A stretch of 6,452 nucleotides of DNA from JBOFMT01 sp051658525 (lineage in GTDB: Bacteria > Bacillota_I > Bacilli_A > Erysipelotrichales > Erysipelotrichaceae): contig JBOFMT010000066.1 of the NCBI GenBank assembly GCA_051658525.1, forward strand, positions 1 through 6,452, read 5' to 3'. Below, one piece after another: positions 1 to 6,074 of this stretch; positions within the stretch are counted from its first letter, which is position 1, and the number at the start of each line of letters is the position of its first letter. The position numbers and the translations under genes are program-made. The notes beneath the pieces are model-generated. The model had not been told where the DNA came from and made no database searches. It saw only the letters and a list, made by a program, of their open reading frames with translations.

Positions 1-110
1 TTATATCATTGAAGATAAAATAAAAAGCAAAAAGATCCAAACATTTGCGACGAACGGATATCTTTTTGCCAATATTATATTATCATATTTTTCAATTAGT
101 TAAAAGAAAA
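1..110. other. Intergenic AT-rich stretch without a convincing gene
   Basis: All three plus-strand frames meet stops: TGA at 10-12, TAA at 21-23 and TAA at 101-103. Any gene entering from the left would therefore end here with only a few codons visible. The frame open from 2 to 103 encodes a low-complexity, Ile/Lys-rich stretch that I do not recognise. On the minus strand there is a consensus -10-like TATAAT (74-79) but no matching -35 and no ribosome binding site with a usable start. The only clear structure is the stem-loop at 27-69. Confidence 0.4.
27..69. terminator. Stem-loop with T-runs on both sides, possible bidirectional terminator
   Basis: A perfect 10-base inverted repeat (27-36 against 60-69, GCAAAAAGAT / ATCTTTTTGC) extends by two more G-C pairs (37-38 with 56-57) across a two-base bulge and leaves a loop of about 17 bases. 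Read on the minus strand, the stem is followed at once by TTTTTATTTT, as in a Rho-independent terminator. Read on the plus strand, the GATCC/GGATATC part is followed by TTTTT. It could end a plus-strand gene lying left of the window, or it could be an attenuator or back-up terminator on the minus strand. The window does not show which. Confidence 0.45.
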
Positions 111-143
111 ACTGTTGACACACAAATAATGTTTGTCAACAGT
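102..143 (-). terminator. Rho-independent terminator after pepT
   Basis: On the minus strand, a 10-bp perfect stem (143-134 pairing with 120-111, ACTGTTGACA / TGTCAACAGT) with a 13-base loop is followed by TTTTTCTTTT. This is a typical intrinsic terminator, placed 17 bases after the pepT stop codon. It marks the end of the pepT transcript. The TTGACA inside each arm has no -10 at the right distance and is not a promoter. Confidence 0.85.
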
Positions 144-146
144 CTG

Positions 147-170
147 AGATGCGTAAATGATTACGCATCT
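147..170 (-). other. Hairpin enclosing the pepT stop codon
   Basis: A perfect 10-bp inverted repeat (AGATGCGTAA / TTACGCATCT) with a four-base loop contains the last codons of pepT (Asp-Ala-stop) in its 5' arm. It has no T-run of its own. It lies immediately before the main terminator, giving two tandem hairpins at the 3' end of the transcript. A role in protecting the 3' end or in helping termination is inference. Confidence 0.6.
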
Positions 171-1354
171 TTGATGATTTGTTTGATGATTTCAATACTT
201 TGATAACATTCTTGAATGGATAAATATTCAAATGGACCATGGAACTGATAGCCACCAGTTCCAAGATTTGGTGTAAGTAATCCCATCGCACTCAAGCGAG
301 CTCCATCCGTGCCACCGCGGATACTTCCAATTTCAGGCTCAATGCCTAATTTTTTCATACTTGCTAGCGCTAAGTCCACACAAGTCATATCGGTTTGCAA
401 ATAGTTCAACATATTTTCATAACTATCACTAATAGTACAAGTAATACGTTGTCCATACTTTTGATTTAAAAAAGCAACAGCTTGTTGAAGCAGGGTTTTT
501 TGAGCCTCAAAAGCTTCCTTGTCATGATGACGTAAAATATAGCGCATACTTGCATGTTCACACGCACCACTCATATTTACCAAATGATAGAACCCTTCCT
601 TACCTTCGGTATGCTGAGGTTTATCAAATTGTGGCAACATCGACTCAAGTTCCATTCCTACCAACAAGGCATTGATCATTTTTTGTTTGGCAGCTCCAGG
701 GTGAATACTAGAACCAGCAATTTCAATTTTCGCATCCGCTGCATTAAATGTTTCATAATCAATGATATGACTTGCTGAGCCATCTACCGTATAGGCGAAG
801 GCAACCGGCATTGCTTCCAAATCAAAATGTGCTGTACCGGCACCAATTTCTTCATCTGGTGTAAAGGCAACATATAAATCTCCATGCTCTTCTGGATGTT
901 GGACAAAGTAACTACAAACTTCCATGATAATGGCAATACCAGCTTTATCATCTGCCCCTAATAAGGTTGTACCATCGGTAACAATCAAGTCATTTCCTAC
1001 TTGTTTATTTAAACTTGGAAACTGTGCAACACGCATCATCAGCTCTGCATTTAACGCAATATCACTACCATCATACCCCTTGATGATTCTAGGCTTTACA
1101 TCTTTTCCACTTGCATCTGGAGATGTATCCATATGTGCAATCAAACCTAAAGCTGGTTTGCTTGGGTCTCCTTTTAGTTTTCCATAAACAACACCATAAG
1201 CACTAACGTGAGACTCTAGTCCCATTGCAGTTAGTTCTTCTAGTAATAGGTTTGCTAAATCCCATTGTTTTTTGGTACTAGGAGCTTCTCCTGTTGTTTC
1301 ATCGCTTTGTGTATCCATTGCTACATAGTTTAAAAATCGTTCGATTACGTTCAT
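161..1354 (-). CDS. pepT: Peptidase T, tripeptide aminopeptidase
   Basis: This is a cytoplasmic zinc exopeptidase of the M20 family that removes the N-terminal residue from tripeptides, a late step in peptide use and protein turnover. The 397 residues are close to the usual PepT length of about 400-410. The metal and catalytic motifs are all visible: HMDTSP (His74, Asp76), GADDKAG (bridging Asp135), TPDEEIG (catalytic Glu168 and metal ligand Glu169), TVDGS (Asp191) and FHGPFE (His372). The region between Asp191 and His372 holds the lid or dimerisation domain, with the SSIHPG motif at 215-220. The ATG at 1354 is preceded by AGAGGG at suitable spacing. The gene has its own putative promoter and terminator, and the dnaJ terminator separates it from the heat-shock operon, so co-regulation with chaperones is not implied. 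It appears intact. Confidence 0.95.
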   Translation of the reverse strand: MNVIERFLNYVAMDTQSDETTGEAPSTKKQWDLANLLLEELTAMGLESHVSAYGVVYGKLKGDPSKPALGLIAHMDTSPDASGKDVKPRIIKGYDGSDIALNAELMMRVAQFPSLNKQVGNDLIVTDGTTLLGADDKAGIAIIMEVCSYFVQHPEEHGDLYVAFTPDEEIGAGTAHFDLEAMPVAFAYTVDGSASHIIDYETFNAADAKIEIAGSSIHPGAAKQKMINALLVGMELESMLPQFDKPQHTEGKEGFYHLVNMSGACEHASMRYILRHHDKEAFEAQKTLLQQAVAFLNQKYGQRITCTISDSYENMLNYLQTDMTCVDLALASMKKLGIEPEIGSIRGGTDGARLSAMGLLTPNLGTGGYQFHGPFEYLSIQECYQSIEIIKQIIKDA

Positions 1355-1361
1355 AACATCC

Positions 1362-1397
1362 CTCTACTTTCTAGAACTTATCATATCATAAGTAGAG
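1362..1397. repeat. Inverted repeat bracketing the pepT -10 and covering its ribosome binding site
   Basis: Perfect 8-base arms CTCTACTT (1362-1369) and AAGTAGAG (1390-1397) are separated by 20 bases that contain the pepT -10 element. The arm nearer the gene includes most of the AGAGGG ribosome binding site. It could be a repressor operator. In any read-through transcript from dnaJ it could instead fold and mask the ribosome binding site. Which of these applies, if either, cannot be told from sequence. Confidence 0.5.
1380..1388 (-). promoter_or_regulatory. Putative pepT promoter, extended -10 element
   Basis: On the minus strand, TG-A-TATGAT forms an extended -10 element 25 bases upstream of the pepT ATG, giving a predicted start of transcription near 1373. 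No good -35 hexamer is found at 16-18 bases, which is common for extended -10 promoters. An inverted repeat (1362-1369 / 1390-1397) brackets it. The call rests on sequence match alone. Confidence 0.5.
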
Positions 1398-1412
1398 CGG
1401 ATGTGGAATTAA

Positions 1413-1446
1413 GAAAAAAGCACCGAACCTAATTTGGTTCGATGCT
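1413..1446 (-). terminator. Rho-independent terminator of the heat-shock operon
   Basis: Beginning 7 bases after the dnaJ stop, the minus strand forms an 11-bp stem (1446-1436 with 1429-1419, containing one G-T pair) and a six-base loop. A run of six Ts follows, the first of them pairing at the stem base. This is a strong intrinsic terminator. It closes the hrcA-grpE-dnaK-dnaJ unit and isolates pepT. Confidence 0.92.
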
Positions 1447-1453
1447 GTTTGGC

Positions 1454-2569
1454 TTATTTTTTAAACATTTTTTTGAATTTATCAAATGGTTTTTCTTCGG
1501 TACGGTGTTTCAATAACTGCTCGTATAAGTCTTTTTCCGCTTTATCAATCTTCGTCGGGATTTCAACTCTTACTTCTACAAATTGATCTCCTTGTACTCC
1601 TCTAGGATTTTTAACCCCTTTGCCACGTAAACGGAATTGTTGGTTGAATTGTGTTCCTGCTGGAATACTCAACTCTACATCTCCATAAACCGTAGGAACA
1701 TCAACTTTGCATCCTAGAGTTGCCTCTACAGCTGATATTGGAATACTAATACGAATATCATTTCCATCACGTACAAATTGAGCATGACGATTTACAACGA
1801 TCTCGATGTATAAATCTCCATTTGGACCACCATTGGCTCCGCGTTCCCCTTTTCCGGTTACACGAACTTGTTGTCCAGATTGGATTCCTGCTGGAATTTT
1901 AATTTCCAATTTGATTTTTTTATGCTCATAACCTTTTCCATTACATTTGCTACAAGCTCTGGTTACTGTTTTCCCTGAACCATGGCAGCTAGGACAAGCA
2001 GATGTTTGCATAAAGACACCGAATGGACTACGTTGTTGTGTTTGGACTTGTCCTGCACCATTACAAGTAGAACATACTTTGATATCATCTTTACTATTTG
2101 CTCCGCTACCCATACATTGATTACATTGTTCATCAACTTCTAAGCTAACTTCTTCGCTTTTACCAAAGATGGCATCCATAAAATCAATACGCATTGACAT
2201 AAAACGGTCTTGGCCACGACGTGGACCATTGGATTGACGGCTTTGACGACCGGAACCAAATCCTCCACCAAAGAAGCTACCAAAGATGTCATTTAAATCT
2301 TCAAAACCACCAAATCCGGCTCCTTGACCTCCAAAGCCACCAGCACCATCCATGCCAGCATGACCAAATTGATCATAAGTACCACGTTTTTGTGGATCAC
2401 TTAAGGTTTCATACGCTTCATTGATTTCTTTGAATTGCTCTTCAGCACCTGCATCTTTGTTAACATCTGGGTGATATTGTTTCGCTAGTTTTCGATAAGC
2501 TTTTTTTAACTCAGCATCGCTGGCATCCTTACCTACTCCTAGTACATCATAATAATCGCGTTTCGCCAT
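1454..2569 (-). CDS. dnaJ: Chaperone protein DnaJ (Hsp40)
   Basis: This is a cytoplasmic type I J-domain co-chaperone that binds unfolded clients and stimulates ATP hydrolysis by DnaK. The 371 residues match the family length, and all parts are present in order. The J domain spans about 4-67, with the HPD triad at 33-35. A Gly/Phe-rich linker follows at about 71-106 and carries a DIF motif at 94-96. The zinc-binding domain holds four CxxCxGxG repeats starting at Cys149, Cys166, Cys192 and Cys206. The C-terminal client-binding domains run from about 215 to 340. A lysine-rich tail ends the protein. The ATG at 2569 has AAAGGAG seven bases upstream. It is the last gene of the operon, 55 bases after dnaK, and that gap contains a stem-loop. 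No damage is seen. Confidence 0.97.
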   Translation of the reverse strand: MAKRDYYDVLGVGKDASDAELKKAYRKLAKQYHPDVNKDAGAEEQFKEINEAYETLSDPQKRGTYDQFGHAGMDGAGGFGGQGAGFGGFEDLNDIFGSFFGGGFGSGRQSRQSNGPRRGQDRFMSMRIDFMDAIFGKSEEVSLEVDEQCNQCMGSGANSKDDIKVCSTCNGAGQVQTQQRSPFGVFMQTSACPSCHGSGKTVTRACSKCNGKGYEHKKIKLEIKIPAGIQSGQQVRVTGKGERGANGGPNGDLYIEIVVNRHAQFVRDGNDIRISIPISAVEATLGCKVDVPTVYGDVELSIPAGTQFNQQFRLRGKGVKNPRGVQGDQFVEVRVEIPTKIDKAEKDLYEQLLKHRTEEKPFDKFKKMFKK

Positions 2570-2591
2570 TTCTATACTCCTTTCATAGCGA

Positions 2592-2613
2592 AATTCTAGC
2601 CGAAGCTAGAATT
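2592..2613 (-). other. Intercistronic stem-loop with UUCG tetraloop between dnaK and dnaJ
   Basis: A perfect 9-bp inverted repeat lies between the dnaK stop and the dnaJ ribosome binding site. In the operon transcript it reads AAUUCUAGC-UUCG-GCUAGAAUU, so the loop is C(UUCG)G, a tetraloop known for unusual stability. It starts 11 bases after the dnaK stop. No proper T-run follows, so full termination is unlikely. Plausible roles are protecting the dnaK 3' end, guiding RNA processing, or reducing dnaJ output relative to dnaK. These roles are inferred. Confidence 0.75.
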
Positions 2614-2624
2614 GTTCACTATTG

Positions 2625-4427
2625 TTATTTTTCTTGGAATTCAGCATCCATTACATTGTCATCTTGTGGTTGTTGTGCTTCTGCTTGTGCACCTGCATCC
2701 ATATTTTGGTACATTGCAGCACTTGCAGCTTGAGCAGCTTGTTCCAATGCTTCTAATTTAGAGCGAACTGCATCCAAGTCATTTTCATCCAATGCTTTTT
2801 GTAATTCATCACGTAATTTCAATGTTTCAGCTTTTTGGTTTTCATCGATTTTATCACCAGCTTCAGCAATTGAGTTATCAATTTGGTTGATGAATTGTTC
2901 TGCTTTGTTACGAAGTTCTACTTCTTCACGACGTTTTTCATCTTCCGCTTTGTGCATTTCTGCTTCATTTACCATGCGTTCGATTTCTTCATCGCTCAAT
3001 CCGCTAGAGTTTTGGATTGTAATAGATTGTGATTTTCCAGTTCCTTTATCCGATGCACTTACGTGAACGATACCATTTACGTCAATATCAAATTTAACTT
3101 CGATTTGTGGAATCCCGCGACGTGCTGGAGCAATACCATCTAGTTTGAACATACCCAATGTTTTGTTATCTGTAGCCATTGGACGTTCCCCTTGCAATAC
3201 ATGAATATCTACTGCTGGTTGGTTGTCAGCTGCAGTAGAGAATACTTGTGACTTGCTTGTAGGAATTGTTGTATTTCTAGGAATTAATACTGTCATTACA
3301 CTTCCCATTGTTTCAATACCCAAAGAAAGTGGTGTAACGTCTAGTAACAATACATCTTTTACATCTCCACGGATAACTCCACCTTGAATCGCAGCACCCA
3401 TTGCTACTACTTCATCCGGGTTAACACTACGGTTTGGTTCTTTTCCTAATTCGTTTTTAACAGCTTCTTGTACTGCTAATGTACGAGTTGATCCACCTAC
3501 CAACAATACTTGGTGAATGTCATTTTTCGTTAATCCAGCATCTTTTAATGCTTGACGAACTGGACCAATCGTACGCTCTACTAGGCTTCTTGTCATATCA
3601 TCAAATTTAGCACGAGTTAATGTTGTGTCTAAGTGCAATGGACCAGCAGGACCTGCAGAGATGAATGGTAAACTAATTTGCGTTTGAACCATAGAAGAAA
3701 CGTCTTTTTTCGCTTTTTCTGCTGCTTCTTTTAAACGTTGCATAGCCATACGATCGTTACGTAGGTCAATTCCGTTTTCTTTTTTAAACAAGTCAATTAA
3801 GTAATCAACTAAGACGTGGTCAAAGTCATCTCCACCTAAGTGATTATCTCCAGCTGTTGATAATACTTCAAATGTACCATCAGCAAGTTCTAGAATCGAA
3901 ACGTCAAATGTTCCTCCTCCTAGGTCATATACTAATACTTTTTGTTCTTTGTCTGTTTTATCAATCCCATAAGCAAGTGCAGCAGCTGTTGGTTCATTGA
4001 TAATACGTTCTACTTCTAAACCAGCAATACGACCAGCATCTTTTGTTGCTTGACGTTGTGCATCATTGAAGTAAGCAGGAACGGTAATAACCGCTTTGGT
4101 TACTGGTTCTCCTAAATAATCTTCTGCATATTGTTTGATATATTGTAAGATCATTGCTGATACTTCTTGTGGTGTATATTCTTTTCCTTCTAATGTTACT
4201 TTTTCATTCGTACCGATTTTACGTTTGATAGAAGAAACGGTTTCTGGATTCGTAACAACTTGACGTTTGGCAGCATCACCAACAATACGTTCTCCGTTTT
4301 TATAAGCTACAACGGAAGGGGTTGTACGATTTCCTTCTGGATTTGTAATAACTTTAACTTCTCCACCATCCATGATGGCAACTGCTGAATTGGTAGTACC
4401 CAAGTCAATTCCGATAATTTTACTCAT
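2625..4427 (-). CDS. dnaK: Chaperone protein DnaK (Hsp70)
   Basis: This is the ATP-driven Hsp70 that binds exposed hydrophobic stretches of unfolded proteins in the cytoplasm, working with DnaJ and GrpE. I start it at ATG 4427 (MSKIIGIDLGTTNS), giving 600 residues, close to Gram-positive DnaKs. The nucleotide-binding domain (about 1-355) carries Hsp70 signature 1 (IGIDLGTTNS, 4-13) and signature 2 (VYDLGGGTFDVSIL, 166-179). The interdomain linker VLLLDV is at 359-364, followed by the substrate-binding beta domain to about 475. A helical lid follows, then a Gln/Ala-rich tail ending DAEFQEK. The third signature region (307-321, VLLVGGSTRTLAVQE) has Thr-Leu where Ile/Met-Pro is usual. It follows grpE by 19 bases. 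An in-frame ATG at 4466 would add 13 residues overlapping grpE, but the family N-terminus and the ribosome binding site favour 4427. Confidence 0.97.
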   Translation of the reverse strand: MSKIIGIDLGTTNSAVAIMDGGEVKVITNPEGNRTTPSVVAYKNGERIVGDAAKRQVVTNPETVSSIKRKIGTNEKVTLEGKEYTPQEVSAMILQYIKQYAEDYLGEPVTKAVITVPAYFNDAQRQATKDAGRIAGLEVERIINEPTAAALAYGIDKTDKEQKVLVYDLGGGTFDVSILELADGTFEVLSTAGDNHLGGDDFDHVLVDYLIDLFKKENGIDLRNDRMAMQRLKEAAEKAKKDVSSMVQTQISLPFISAGPAGPLHLDTTLTRAKFDDMTRSLVERTIGPVRQALKDAGLTKNDIHQVLLVGGSTRTLAVQEAVKNELGKEPNRSVNPDEVVAMGAAIQGGVIRGDVKDVLLLDVTPLSLGIETMGSVMTVLIPRNTTIPTSKSQVFSTAADNQPAVDIHVLQGERPMATDNKTLGMFKLDGIAPARRGIPQIEVKFDIDVNGIVHVSASDKGTGKSQSITIQNSSGLSDEEIERMVNEAEMHKAEDEKRREEVELRNKAEQFINQIDNSIAEAGDKIDENQKAETLKLRDELQKALDENDLDAVRSKLEALEQAAQAASAAMYQNMDAGAQAEAQQPQDDNVMDAEFQEK

Positions 4428-4434
4428 AGTTTTT

Positions 4435-4440
4435 CTCCTT
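4435..4440 (-). promoter_or_regulatory. dnaK ribosome binding site, decides the start
   Basis: AAGGAG lies seven bases before the ATG at 4427, in the short gap after the grpE stop. This supports the 600-residue DnaK over the longer in-frame start at 4466, which lies inside grpE. Confidence 0.9.
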
Positions 4441-4446
4441 TTTCTA

Positions 4447-4983
4447 TTAAGCACTAATTTTAACAAGTGCAGGTCGCAAAATGCGATCTTTTAATTTATA
4501 TCCTTTTTGGAATACTTCAACAACCGTGTTTGCTTCTACGCCTTCTGTGGCTTCTTGCATCAACGATTGGTGGAAGTTTGGATCAAATGGTTGGTTTAAG
4601 GCTTCAATCTCAACAACACCTTCATTTTTTAAGGCATTCATCAATTGATCATAAATCATTTTGAATCCAGCGAAGTAATTCGCAATGGTTTCATCTTCTG
4701 GTAAATTTTGAAGCGCACGTTCAAGGTTATCAATTACAGGTAAGATTTCCTGTGCAAACCCTTGAATACGATACTTACGAGCCGTATCCGCATCATTTTG
4801 TAGGCGTTTCTTTAAGTTTTCTGTATCTGCATAAGCTTTAAAATATGCATTCTTCGTTACACTTAATTCATTTTCTAATTCTTCAATACGATTTTGTAAT
4901 TGTTCTTCCACACTCAGTTCGACGATTTGCTCGTCTTGAGGGACTTCAACTACATCTTGTTCCACAATTTCTTCTGGGTTCAT
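4447..4983 (-). CDS. grpE: Nucleotide exchange factor GrpE
   Basis: GrpE is a cytoplasmic dimer that releases ADP from DnaK and so resets the chaperone cycle. In other bacteria its long helices act as a heat sensor. The 178 residues fit the family. An acidic, poorly conserved N-terminus (about 1-25) leads into a long coiled-coil helix (about 26-90, including RIEELENEL and the AYADTENLKKR segment). A short helical bundle follows (LPVIDNLERAL, 81-91). The C-terminal beta domain that contacts DnaK carries FDPNFHQSL (133-141) and the family signature region from about 150 to 175 (VVEVFQKGYKLKDRILRPA). The ATG at 4983 uses an AGGAG that overlaps the hrcA stop codon, suggesting coupled translation. 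The gene appears intact. Confidence 0.96.
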   Translation of the reverse strand: MNPEEIVEQDVVEVPQDEQIVELSVEEQLQNRIEELENELSVTKNAYFKAYADTENLKKRLQNDADTARKYRIQGFAQEILPVIDNLERALQNLPEDETIANYFAGFKMIYDQLMNALKNEGVVEIEALNQPFDPNFHQSLMQEATEGVEANTVVEVFQKGYKLKDRILRPALVKISA

Positions 4984-4993
4984 GTTGTTCTCA

Positions 4994-4998
4994 CTCCT
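4994..4998 (-). promoter_or_regulatory. grpE ribosome binding site overlapping the hrcA stop
   Basis: AGGAG at 4998-4994 shares two bases with the hrcA TAG stop (4999-4997) and lies ten bases before the grpE ATG. Ribosomes finishing hrcA end on the grpE entry site, which favours translational coupling between repressor and chaperone genes. Confidence 0.75.
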
Positions 4999-6004
4999 AT
5001 TTTTGATTCAAGATTGCTTCGATGCGAGAGGAAATATACTCCAACATCGCGACCAAATCGTTATAAGGCATTCGATTTGGACCCACGATCATCAGCTGAC
5101 CTTCTTCATTGTTTGAAAAATGAATCTTACTGCTGATTACAGCCATATCTTCTAGATCTTCACTGCCAATCGTGATCTGGATATCTTCATCCTTATTTGC
5201 TATTTGTCTCCAGATTTTAGAATCCTCTAACATATGCATCATGCGTTTCAATTTTTCGATATCTGAAAATTCAGGTTGATAGAGCATATTGCTCTTTCCA
5301 CTAAAATATACCGTATCGGATGCAAACTTGATAAAGGCTGATACAAATGCTTGAAATAGCATTTCGTGATGTACGATCTTCACCTTTAATAGTGGCTTGA
5401 TGGTTTCCATTTTTTCTACAACTTCATACAATGCTAACCCTGTGAGTTGTTCGTTTAAAATCGTACAACACGTTTGTGTATCTTCTACGGTAATCTCTTC
5501 ATCAAATTGGAAGGTTTTACTTTCGGTATGTCCACTGTCAGTAATAAAGATAGCAACTGCACTCGTTGTAGAGATTGGTACCAACTGCACATGTTTAAGA
5601 CGTTGATGCGCAGCATCAGGCCCCAACACTACCGTTGTTAGATTGGTCATCTGCGACAAAATATCACAACTTTTTCGGATGATTTCATCCATCGAATAAT
5701 GACGTTCATCAAAAATATTGGCCAATGAATACTGAATAGAAGCATCGAGTGAAGATTCCATAATATGATCCACATAATATCGATAGCCTTTTGTAGAAGG
5801 AATCCTTCCAGAAGAAGTATGCGTTTTTTCCAAAACTCCAATATCCTCTAAATAAGCCATTTCATTGCGAATCGTTGCCGAAGAGCATTTTACATCCAAT
5901 AGTTCCAATAACTTTTTAGAACCAACGGGTTCTGCACTTCGAATGAATTCTTCTACGATGATCCGAAAGATTGCAATCTGTCGTTCACTTAATTGTAATT
6001 CCAC
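4997..6004 (-). CDS. hrcA: Heat-inducible transcription repressor HrcA
   Basis: HrcA binds CIRCE operators and represses class I heat-shock genes. In Bacillus its folding depends on the GroE chaperonin, linking repression to chaperone load. I start it at GTG 6004, giving 335 residues, near the family's usual 340. The N-terminus then reads MELQLSERQIAIFRIIVEEF, matching the family pattern. A winged helix-turn-helix domain covers about 5-80, including AEPVGSK (24-30), SSATIRNEMAYLEDIGVLEK (41-60), SSGRIPS (64-70) and the conserved GYRYYVD. The rest is the GAF-like and dimerisation part. An in-frame ATG at 6028 would add eight residues, but it lies inside CIRCE and has no ribosome binding site. 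It is the first gene of the operon and is expected to repress itself through the two CIRCE elements upstream. Confidence 0.96.
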   Translation of the reverse strand: MELQLSERQIAIFRIIVEEFIRSAEPVGSKKLLELLDVKCSSATIRNEMAYLEDIGVLEKTHTSSGRIPSTKGYRYYVDHIMESSLDASIQYSLANIFDERHYSMDEIIRKSCDILSQMTNLTTVVLGPDAAHQRLKHVQLVPISTTSAVAIFITDSGHTESKTFQFDEEITVEDTQTCCTILNEQLTGLALYEVVEKMETIKPLLKVKIVHHEMLFQAFVSAFIKFASDTVYFSGKSNMLYQPEFSDIEKLKRMMHMLEDSKIWRQIANKDEDIQITIGSEDLEDMAVISSKIHFSNNEEGQLMIVGPNRMPYNDLVAMLEYISSRIEAILNQK

Positions 6005-6009
6005 GGATT

Positions 6010-6016
6010 CACCTCC
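6010..6016 (-). promoter_or_regulatory. hrcA ribosome binding site, supports the GTG start
   Basis: GGAGGTG at 6016-6010 is a near-perfect ribosome binding site, with seven bases between GGAGG and the GTG at 6004. It sits one base from the edge of the proximal CIRCE element. The upstream ATG at 6028 has no such site before it. Confidence 0.9.
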
Positions 6017-6017
6017 A

Positions 6018-6044
6018 TTAGCACTCATCTATGACGTCTGCTAA
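6018..6044. promoter_or_regulatory. CIRCE operator, promoter-proximal copy (imperfect)
   Basis: TTAGCACTC-N9-GTCTGCTAA matches the CIRCE consensus TTAGCACTC-N9-GAGTGCTAA with a perfect left arm and two mismatches in the right arm. The nine-base spacing is exact. It covers the predicted transcription start of the hrcA operon and runs to one base from the hrcA ribosome binding site. HrcA bound here would block transcription initiation. Confidence 0.88.
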
Positions 6045-6045
6045 C

Positions 6046-6074
6046 ATGATACAACGTTTTATTAGCACTGTCAA
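6046..6074 (-). promoter_or_regulatory. Sigma-A-type promoter of the hrcA-grpE-dnaK-dnaJ operon
   Basis: The minus strand carries a consensus -35 TTGACA (6074-6069), a 17-base spacer and a -10 TATCAT (6051-6046, one mismatch). Transcription should start near 6039. The -35 lies inside the distal CIRCE and the start point lies inside the proximal CIRCE, so the promoter is bracketed by HrcA sites. It resembles housekeeping-sigma promoters controlled by repression and does not need a heat-shock sigma factor. Confidence 0.88.

Noticed and set aside
1..103. C-terminal end of a plus-strand gene in the frame open from 2 to 103
   Set aside because: The translation is low-complexity and runs through the stem-loop at 27-69. 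A gene end before that stem, in another frame or outside the window, is at least as likely.
111..143. TTGACA hexamers at 115-120 (plus) and 139-134 (minus) as -35 boxes
   Set aside because: They are the two arms of the pepT terminator stem, and neither has a -10 sequence at 16-18 bases.
554..1187. Two plus-strand open frames (554-778 and 924-1187) within pepT
   Set aside because: They lie antisense to a fully conserved peptidase, with no ribosome binding site and no recognisable domain.
2221..2424. His/Gln-rich open frame on the plus strand inside dnaJ
   Set aside because: It is the antisense of the Gly/Phe-rich linker and J domain of DnaJ. It has no ribosome binding site and resembles no protein.
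2570..2624. Terminator between dnaK and dnaJ
   Set aside because: The stem is strong but only UUU follows before C and G residues, so a full intrinsic terminator is not supported.
4428..4466. In-frame ATG at 4466 extending DnaK by 13 residues (MLKLVLNRKRRKT)
   Set aside because: It lies within the grpE 3' end. The family N-terminus MSKIIGIDLG begins at 4427, which has AAGGAG seven bases upstream.
4467..5136. Plus-strand open frames across grpE and the end of hrcA
   Set aside because: They are antisense shadows of conserved genes without translation signals.
5397..5841. Plus-strand frame 5397-5606 and minus-strand frame 5647-5841 inside hrcA
   Set aside because: Both overlap the well-conserved hrcA reading frame and lack ribosome binding sites.
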